A stretch of 64,000 nucleotides of DNA from Ardenticatenaceae bacterium. Lineage in GTDB: Bacteria > Chloroflexota > Anaerolineae > Promineifilales > Promineifilaceae. The notes below the pieces were generated by a model that worked only from the letters and a program-made list of their open reading frames with translations, was not told the DNA's origin and searched no databases. Location: the NCBI GenBank assembly GCA_020634455.1, contig JACKBQ010000002.1:434001-498000 (forward strand). Reading direction: 5' to 3'. Shown here piece after piece: positions 59,015 to 64,000 of this stretch. Numbering within the stretch: position 1 is the first letter of the stretch; the number at the start of each line of letters is the position of its first letter. The translations under genes were made by a program, and so were the position numbers.

Positions 59015-60799
59015 TTACTCAATTACATCTCCTTTTTTTGCATATTCTATTTCAAAAAATGCTTCCAGTTCGGCCAGCTTTTCGTCGCGGCCCAGCACAA
59101 TGAGCGTATCGCCTTCCTCCAAAATGGTGGAGGATGCGGTGCCCAGCCGCACACGGGGACTGCCTTCGTTCGTACGGTACTCTACCAGACCAATGACGTT
59201 CAAATCAAAGCGGCGGCGAAAATCAATATCAATGAGCGTTCGGTTGGCCCAGCGGGCAGGAATGGAAAGCCGTCGCACGCTGACGCCGGGTAAAATTTGG
59301 CGGCTCTCGTACGTCTCGCGTTGGGTACGGTAGATCGTTTGCTCGTGGGCCAAAATGGTGCCGATGACCATCATGAACAGGGCCGGCACCATGTACACCG
59401 AGCCGAACGCCTCGACGGCAAACAAAATGGCTGCCAGAGGCACGTTGGCAATGGAAACCAGGCTGGCGACCATTGCCGGAACGATGAGCACCATTGGTTC
59501 ATAATTGAAAATATTTGCCAGGATCGAGGCGACCATCGTGCCAAAAAAGAGGGTGGGCACCAGCAAGCCTGCGCTGCCGCCAGAGGTAATTGTGGCCAAA
59601 GTAGCGATCATTTTGGCTACCAGGGCAATCAGGGCGACGGCAATGGTTAGTTCACCAGCAAAAGCCATATTTACCACGGATTCACCCGGCCCTAAAACCA
59701 GTTCCAGGCCGTGTTCGGTCAGGTTGAAATAGTGCGTGGCGTAATGAACAGTGATGGCTATCAGCCCGGTTACGAAGGCACCCAGCAGGTGGCGTCGCCA
59801 AATGTTTGGTTGCCGATCGTAAAAGCCATGCTCAAAGCTGACGCGCAACCGCCGAAAATATTGACTGACGAGTGAGACGACCACGCCTAGCAGTATCAAA
59901 ATGGCAAAATAGGGCAAGGTTGAAGGGGGTACGTAAATCAGATCTGTCTCAAACGGTACAGGATGCCCCTCAGTAACCAAATCGGTGAGGAAGAAGGCGA
60001 CCATGGCGGAGATGAGGGCATAGACAAGCTTTTCGATGACGGGGCGGTAGCGGTACATCACTTCGGAGGCGAAGAAGGCGGCGGCAAAGGGGGTGCCGAG
60101 CAGCACGGCTACGGCCGCTGCGATGCCGCTTAGCTGGGCAGTTTGCAGATGGTCGGTGCGGTCGGGCTGCCACCAGCGCCAAAAGCGGGCGATGAGGGTT
60201 AATTTTTTGCTGCCGGTTTGGGTGATGGTACGAGGTTTGAATAGCCCCGCAGCGACGCTTTCGCCAATGAGGGTGACGCTAGCTTCCAGCCCGCCGCTAC
60301 CGCCGCTGCCCAGGGTGGCGAGTGTGGCCAGGAATTTGCGGATGGCCAGAGAGAAGGTAGGCAGTTCCCAGCGCACTTCGACACCTTCTTGCCCGGTGAG
60401 GGCTTGCTCAAATGAAGGCTCGGAGGTGTAGTAAAGCGAGATGGCGCGTTCCATGCCGTCGCCTTCTACGTCGTTGAGTTCGTGGATGTGGCCTTGTTTG
60501 TCACGGTAATGGAGGGTAGACGGCCGTATCTGCGCCAACCAGGCTACGATGAAAGCCCCTAACAACAGGGGGATAAACAGGAGCCAGGGAGAGGGGCCGC
60601 TTTCTAGCAAATGGAGTGTTGTTTCAAACAGCCAATGTACGGCCGTTTTCAAACTAAACACAATCGCCCATACCACCACGCCAATGATGACTGACTGGAT
60701 AGCGAGACGCTGCTCTTCTTCATCAAAATACTTCGGTAAGTTACGGACGATGTTGAGGTGTTTCAGTGCGTCCAGGAGTGCGTTGCCAATAGATCTCAT
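59015..60799 (-). CDS. CLC-family chloride channel/transporter with C-terminal TrkA_C (RCK) domain
   Basis: A protein of 594 aa. About ten helices in the CLC arrangement: GSGGSGGLEASVTLIGESVA in place of the usual GREGP segment, TPFAAAFFASEVMY, and TSGGSAGLLVPTLFFGTMV equal to the G-x-F-x-P region. The C-terminal 90 residues (RLSIPARWANRTLIDIDFRR to VLGRDEKLAELEAFF) are an RCK_C/TrkA_C regulatory domain that binds a small ligand. The altered second motif means transport selectivity is uncertain. First gene after the M16 peptidase gene on the same strand. Confidence 0.88.
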   Translation of the reverse strand: MRSIGNALLDALKHLNIVRNLPKYFDEEEQRLAIQSVIIGVVVWAIVFSLKTAVHWLFETTLHLLESGPSPWLLFIPLLLGAFIVAWLAQIRPSTLHYRDKQGHIHELNDVEGDGMERAISLYYTSEPSFEQALTGQEGVEVRWELPTFSLAIRKFLATLATLGSGGSGGLEASVTLIGESVAAGLFKPRTITQTGSKKLTLIARFWRWWQPDRTDHLQTAQLSGIAAAVAVLLGTPFAAAFFASEVMYRYRPVIEKLVYALISAMVAFFLTDLVTEGHPVPFETDLIYVPPSTLPYFAILILLGVVVSLVSQYFRRLRVSFEHGFYDRQPNIWRRHLLGAFVTGLIAITVHYATHYFNLTEHGLELVLGPGESVVNMAFAGELTIAVALIALVAKMIATLATITSGGSAGLLVPTLFFGTMVASILANIFNYEPMVLIVPAMVASLVSIANVPLAAILFAVEAFGSVYMVPALFMMVIGTILAHEQTIYRTQRETYESRQILPGVSVRRLSIPARWANRTLIDIDFRRRFDLNVIGLVEYRTNEGSPRVRLGTASSTILEEGDTLIVLGRDEKLAELEAFFEIEYAKKGDVIE

Positions 60800-60832
60800 A
60801 GTAATTGGGTAATTGAGGTGATCAATGACTTC

Positions 60833-62125
60833 TTACTGGTTTAGTCTCGTTGCTTCCGGTTCGTAGTAGCCGACTGTGCGTTGAGACGGCCGTAAATAAG
60901 CTTTTCTGACCCGCTCAATATCATCCAGCGTGATCTGGCTTAGTCGGTCAAGCACAGTCTCGTACCAGGTGTAATCTCCAACCACCGCCTCCGTCATGCC
61001 CAATAGCTGTGCCTGCCCGGTGATACTTTCACCAGCCAATACAAACTCCGCTTTAGCCCGCTTTAGCGCCTTGGCCAATTCCAGCTCATTGATTGGCTCT
61101 GTTTCCAGCCGAGCCAATTCCGCATCTAGCGCTGCTTCCACTTCAGACAGTGAGCGCCCAGCCTGCACCACCGCATTAATGGTGTACAGGAACGGATCGC
61201 TGGTTGGGGTGAGGCCACCGTAGGCGCTGGCTGCCAGTTCGGTATTGACCAGTGCTTTGTACAGGCGAGAGCTTTTATTGCTACCCCCACCGCCAAACAT
61301 GCCCAGGCTGCTGCCGCCTGCAAAAGCCGCATTCAGCAGCGCCAAAGGCAAATAATCTGGATCAGATGCGGCCGGAGCGCGGTAAGCGACGGTGAGGTAA
61401 GCTGTATCTCCAGGCCCTTGCACAATGGTGCGCCGCTCGCCTTTTTGTTCTGGCTCTTGCCGCAAAATGGGGCCAGATGGTTCGCCAGAGGGTAAATTGC
61501 CAAACTGGTTTTCGATTTTGACCAGCATTTCTTCCTGGGAAAAATCGCCTACGGCCACAACAATGGCATTGTTAGGTACGTAATATCGTTGGTAATGCCC
61601 ATACAGGTCCGTGCGGGTCATGGTGGTCAGGTCAGCTAAATCGCCAATCACTTCATGATGGTACGGATGCACCCGAAAGGCGGCGGAGGTTAGCTCCTCC
61701 ATCAGCTGGAAATTCGGATCGTTTTCATACATTTGCCGCTCAGAGATGATGACAGTGCGCTCCGACTCCACCTCTTCTGGCTCCATGAGCGTATTTGCCA
61801 TGCGGTCAGCTTCTAGCTGGATGGCCAGGTCAATTTTGTGGCTGGGCATTGTCTCATAATACGCGGTGAAATCAATCCAGGTGAAAGCGTTCCAATAGCC
61901 TCCCTCGCGGGAAACCAGACTGTCTAACGTACCATTGGGGAAGGTGGGGGTGCCTTTGAACATCATGTGCTCAACCCAATGGGAGATGCCCGTGTTGCCT
62001 GGCGTTTCCTGGCGGCTGCCGACGCGGTACCAAACCATAAAACTGGCAACGGGGGCGTGGTGCATCTCTTTTAGCACAACGGTGAGTCCGTTGTGCAGGG
62101 TTGTTTTGTGAACCGAATTTGTCAT
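60833..62125 (-). CDS. M16-family zinc metallopeptidase (catalytic subunit)
   Basis: A protein of 430 aa. The inverted zinc motif HWVEH sits in ETPGNTGISHWVEHMMFKGT near residue 50, with the third ligand Glu downstream in ESERTVIISERQMYEND. The C-terminal lobe shows GGGSNKSSRLYKALVNTELA and a R/Y-type end. These proteases degrade short peptides, often as heterodimers. An inactive homologue is encoded 2.7 kb further along the same strand (56883-58160), the expected partner. ATG 62125 begins the family pattern (NSVHKTTLHNGLTVVLKE). Confidence 0.92.
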   Translation of the reverse strand: MTNSVHKTTLHNGLTVVLKEMHHAPVASFMVWYRVGSRQETPGNTGISHWVEHMMFKGTPTFPNGTLDSLVSREGGYWNAFTWIDFTAYYETMPSHKIDLAIQLEADRMANTLMEPEEVESERTVIISERQMYENDPNFQLMEELTSAAFRVHPYHHEVIGDLADLTTMTRTDLYGHYQRYYVPNNAIVVAVGDFSQEEMLVKIENQFGNLPSGEPSGPILRQEPEQKGERRTIVQGPGDTAYLTVAYRAPAASDPDYLPLALLNAAFAGGSSLGMFGGGGSNKSSRLYKALVNTELAASAYGGLTPTSDPFLYTINAVVQAGRSLSEVEAALDAELARLETEPINELELAKALKRAKAEFVLAGESITGQAQLLGMTEAVVGDYTWYETVLDRLSQITLDDIERVRKAYLRPSQRTVGYYEPEATRLNQ

Positions 62126-62217
62126 GAACTGTCCTTTGTCGCATTTGTTGCTGCATTTTGCAGGATGTTGCATTATAACAATGGATGGGTATTGAGTAAA
62201 AAAGGAGGCGATTTGGC

Positions 62218-62805
62218 ATGGCCTGGATTAGAGAAATTTACTTAAACGAAGCGACTGGCTTGCTCAAGCGGCAGCTGAATGCCGCTATCAAGCGGGCGGG
62301 GCGCATTTGGAATATTGTGCAGGTAATGAGCATCAACGAAATGGCGCTCAAGGACAGCATTAAGTTTTACCAGGCGGTGATGGCGGGAGAGTCGCCGCTG
62401 ACGCGCTCCCAAAGGGAAATGCTGGCGGTGGTGGTTTCGGTTGAGAACAACTGCCATTACTGACATCAGGCTCATGCCCACGATCTCCGGGTTGAGATCG
62501 AAGCTGAGATTCCTGATGGCGCGGAAGCAGATGCGTATGTCCATGCGCTGGTGCGGGATTGGCGCAGTGCGCCGCTAACGTTAGCGGACCGGGCGTTGTG
62601 TGAGCTGGCTGCCAAGCTCACCCGCCACAATGACCAGATGACGTCCAGCGATCTAGATGCGCTGCGGGCGCACGGCTTTGACGACCGAGCGATTCATGAT
62701 GCGGTGCAGGTAATTGGGTATTTCAACTACATCAACCGCATTGCGCATGGGTTGGGTGTGGAGCCAGAAACGTTTGTACGGCCGTGGGGCAAACCTAACA
62801 GTTGA
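62218..62805 (+). CDS. AhpD/CMD-family peroxidase-related selenoprotein (Sec82, in-frame TGA)
   Basis: A protein of 195 residues if TGA 62461-62463 is read as selenocysteine. Family: uncharacterised peroxidase-related (AhpD/carboxymuconolactone decarboxylase) enzymes with active site E-x-x-C-x-x-C-x-x-x-H. Here the segment is SVENNCHY, Sec82, HQAHAHDL: Cys79-His-Tyr-Sec82 replaces the CxxC, and the trailing His is kept. The frame after the TGA is open for 114 codons and continues the family (APLTLADRALCELAAKLTRH, IGYFNYINRIAHGLGVEPE). A bSECIS-like hairpin follows the TGA. AAAGGAGG at 62201-62208 supports ATG 62218. Divergent from the M16 gene; convergent with the GIY-YIG gene by an 11-bp overlap. 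Confidence 0.85.
62464..62518 (+). promoter_or_regulatory. Candidate bacterial SECIS element
   Basis: Directly after the TGA: stem CATCAGG/CCTGATG (62464-62470 with 62512-62518), CTCA/TGAG (62471-62474 with 62505-62508), and an upper stem GATCTC/GAGATC (62482-62487 with 62494-62499) closing the loop CGGGTT. The apical loop begins 24 nt after the TGA, within the usual spacing, and contains the G-rich/GGU sequence expected for SelB binding. Confidence 0.75.
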
Positions 62806-63523
62806 TGTATTTAATTGGATTTTGGTTGCCGAGGGTGATGTAGTTTTCCACACTGCCGCCAACGTAATGTTGCATTGCAGAAGACACTTTCCCTTCGAAG
62901 CGCCATCTTTGCCTTATTTTTTGGTTTGGGCTGCGTGCCTCCACGGGAAACCAATGGTGAATTTCATAAACCTGTCGCACAATACCATCATATACGGCGA
63001 AGGCAAAATTGGCTTTCTCCCTTCTTTTGCCAACCACCCAATTGCCGCGTGTTATTTCATAAAGCGCGGCCGCTTCCATTCCCCGGCGAAACAGACGATT
63101 TACCGTAATTAATATGGCTGGTTCATGAATTTCAATTTGAGGCGCTTCATACAGTGCAATGACATCTGTGACGGTCATCTGTCCCCTATCATTCGATTGC
63201 TGGCCAGATACTTTGTTTGTCAAAACGTCTAGCCCAATAAAATCAATCAACGAAGCTTCAACTTCGTAAGCTTCTTTTTCAGTCAGCCCATGCCGATGAA
63301 TGCGATGTCGAACTTGCAAACCTTGTTGATGAATTTCTCGAATTTTGCCTAGCTTGTCGCTTTCTTTGGGGGATTTTAGAGCAAATTCAAGATGGGCGAA
63401 GATGCGGTTGCCAGTTCCTTTGCCAACATAGAAAATTTGATCTGTCTCTGGATCAATCAAAAAATAGACGTAAAAGCCGAGCTTTTCGGTTACGGAAGCT
63501 GAAAATCTTTTAGCGATGCTCAT
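62795..63523 (-). CDS. GIY-YIG domain protein (LEM-3-like)
   Basis: A protein of 242 aa. The N-terminal 100 residues have GFYVYFLIDPETDQIFYVGK with the catalytic G-x-Y and Arg in GTGNRIFAHLEFAL, and an EVEASLIDFI helix with the metal-binding Glu, as in the LEM-3-like GIY-YIG subfamily. The C-terminal region (REKANFAFAVYDGIVRQVYE, EIHHWFPVE) is a separate conserved domain often attached to it. A nuclease or nicking activity is expected, role unknown. Its 3' end overlaps the selenoprotein gene by 11 bp. Confidence 0.88.
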   Translation of the reverse strand: MSIAKRFSASVTEKLGFYVYFLIDPETDQIFYVGKGTGNRIFAHLEFALKSPKESDKLGKIREIHQQGLQVRHRIHRHGLTEKEAYEVEASLIDFIGLDVLTNKVSGQQSNDRGQMTVTDVIALYEAPQIEIHEPAILITVNRLFRRGMEAAALYEITRGNWVVGKRREKANFAFAVYDGIVRQVYEIHHWFPVEARSPNQKIRQRWRFEGKVSSAMQHYVGGSVENYITLGNQNPIKYINC

Positions 63524-63547
63524 ATTTTGAAAACAAAATCCATTTAG

Positions 63548-64000
63548 CTATTGATCCCTAATTTCTATACCCGCCAAATTCTCCAGGGCTTTGACAAGGG
63601 CGTGGTTGCCCTCCAGACCGAGGCCTTGCTGCTGAAGGGTGCGGTACAAATTGAAGACCATGCCCGTACCGAGCATGGGCACACCCATCTGATCGGCGGC
63701 TTCTAGCACGAGGCGCAAATCTTTTTGCTGCAAATCAATGGTAAAACCGGGTCGCCAATCCCGGTCCACCACCTGTGGGCCGCGATAGCTGAGCATCCAA
63801 CTGCCCGCCGCGCCCTGGGCAACAGCTTCAATTGTCTTGTGCAAATCCAGGCCGCCTGCCTGGGCAAAGAGCAGCGCCTCGCTCACGCCCAACATGGTGA
63901 CGACGACCAAAATTTGGTTAACCAGCTTCACTGTTTGCCCAGCGCCGATGGCCCCGACGTGGGTAATTGTTTTGCCCATTGCTTCAAAAACTGGCATGGC
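63548..64000 (-). CDS. 3-hydroxyisobutyrate dehydrogenase-like NAD(P)-dependent oxidoreductase (5' end outside window)
   Basis: The C-terminal part, about 150 residues, of a beta-hydroxyacid dehydrogenase. The catalytic motif GAGQTVKLVNQILV holds the active-site Lys, followed by the all-alpha domain (LFAQAGGLDLHKTIEAVAQG, FTIDLQQKDLRLVLEAAD). Substrates for the family include 3-hydroxyisobutyrate, tartronate semialdehyde and succinic semialdehyde. The frame continues past the last base, so the Rossmann domain is missing from this window. Confidence 0.9.
   Translation of the reverse strand, partial: AMPVFEAMGKTITHVGAIGAGQTVKLVNQILVVVTMLGVSEALLFAQAGGLDLHKTIEAVAQGAAGSWMLSYRGPQVVDRDWRPGFTIDLQQKDLRLVLEAADQMGVPMLGTGMVFNLYRTLQQQGLGLEGNHALVKALENLAGIEIRDQ

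Larger units (their letters stand above)
47..62785. repeat. Dispersed highly iterated palindrome ACGGCCGT
   Basis: About 105 copies by hand count from 47-54 to 62778-62785, most inside genes, in all three frames (read as T-A-V, N-G-R or R-P). Preferred context is GAAACGGCCGTTTCC. Near-variants (TCGGCCGT, GCGGCCGT) are also common. Base composition alone predicts only one or two copies in 64 kb. Confidence 0.9.

Noticed and set aside
62461..62463. Plain nonsense mutation making a pseudogene
   Set aside because: Possible, but the TGA is exactly at the redox Cys, the rest of the frame is intact and a SECIS-like hairpin starts on the next base. Kept as a refutation path.

Overview
The window looks like a moderately GC-rich chromosome segment of a free-living bacterium, most likely a Chloroflexota member of the Anaerolineae/Ardenticatenia type. 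That placement is inference. It rests on very large multi-GAF histidine kinases, an isopentenyl phosphate kinase, a NACHT/formylglycine-synthase-fold protein, many small-domain fusions and a T-box-controlled serS. No rRNA, tRNA, CRISPR array or phage module is visible. Two genes are cut by the window edges (ABC exporter at the left, a 3-hydroxyisobutyrate dehydrogenase-like gene at the right).

Layout. 1-7 kb: heterodimeric ABC exporter, a GNAT acetyltransferase, an AbiE-type toxin/antitoxin cassette flanked by a 40-bp duplication of the GNAT 3' end, and an AT-richer lipoprotein. 6.87-8.6 kb: promoter, T-box leader and serS. 8.6-12.3 kb: GT4 glycosyltransferase, FemAB-like acyltransferase, DMT transporter. 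12.4-23.9 kb, all minus strand: a signalling block with a REC-kinase hybrid, a threonine synthase fused to a receiver domain, a multi-GAF kinase, a Methyltransf_19 methyltransferase, a membrane multi-GAF protein and a lone receiver. 24-30.8 kb: GH13 amylase, YbaK deacylase, GT-C membrane glycosyltransferase, hydrolase, S51 peptidase fusion. 30.8-37.1 kb, minus: a tightly packed operon of a membrane kinase homologue lacking the phospho-accepting His, a LysM protein and an EAD-NACHT-FGE protein. 37-45.8 kb: small enzymes, an IS200/IS605 element that appears to split a membrane-protein gene, LOG-family enzyme, isopentenyl phosphate kinase, PDZ/radical-SAM/DUF512 protein. 45.8-49.2 kb: RNA-modification genes (RsmB/F-type m5C methylase, divergent Tgt, Arm/Rmt-type 16S m7G1405 methylase). 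49.2-62 kb: flavodoxin-pentapeptide fusion, FHA-GAF kinase, TPR protein, PIG-L deacetylase, AcpS, paired M16 peptidases, CLC channel. 62.2-64 kb: an AhpD-family gene with an in-frame TGA that reads as a selenoprotein, a GIY-YIG protein and the partial dehydrogenase.

Two genome-scale signatures run through the whole window. The first is the palindrome ACGGCCGT, which occurs about 105 times by hand count where base composition predicts one or two. It lies inside genes in every frame. The second is a family of intergenic hairpins built from iterated short words (GATTGG, TAATTGG, AAAAGTGA, GCAGATT, GCAAACTC). These sit at gene ends, within the serS T-box leader, and in two cases inside open reading frames.

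The strongest candidates for new biology are the selenoprotein with its well-formed bSECIS hairpin, the threonine synthase-receiver fusion, the kinase/LysM/NACHT operon, the repeat elements invading coding sequence, and the AbiE cassette bracketed by a duplicated gene end.
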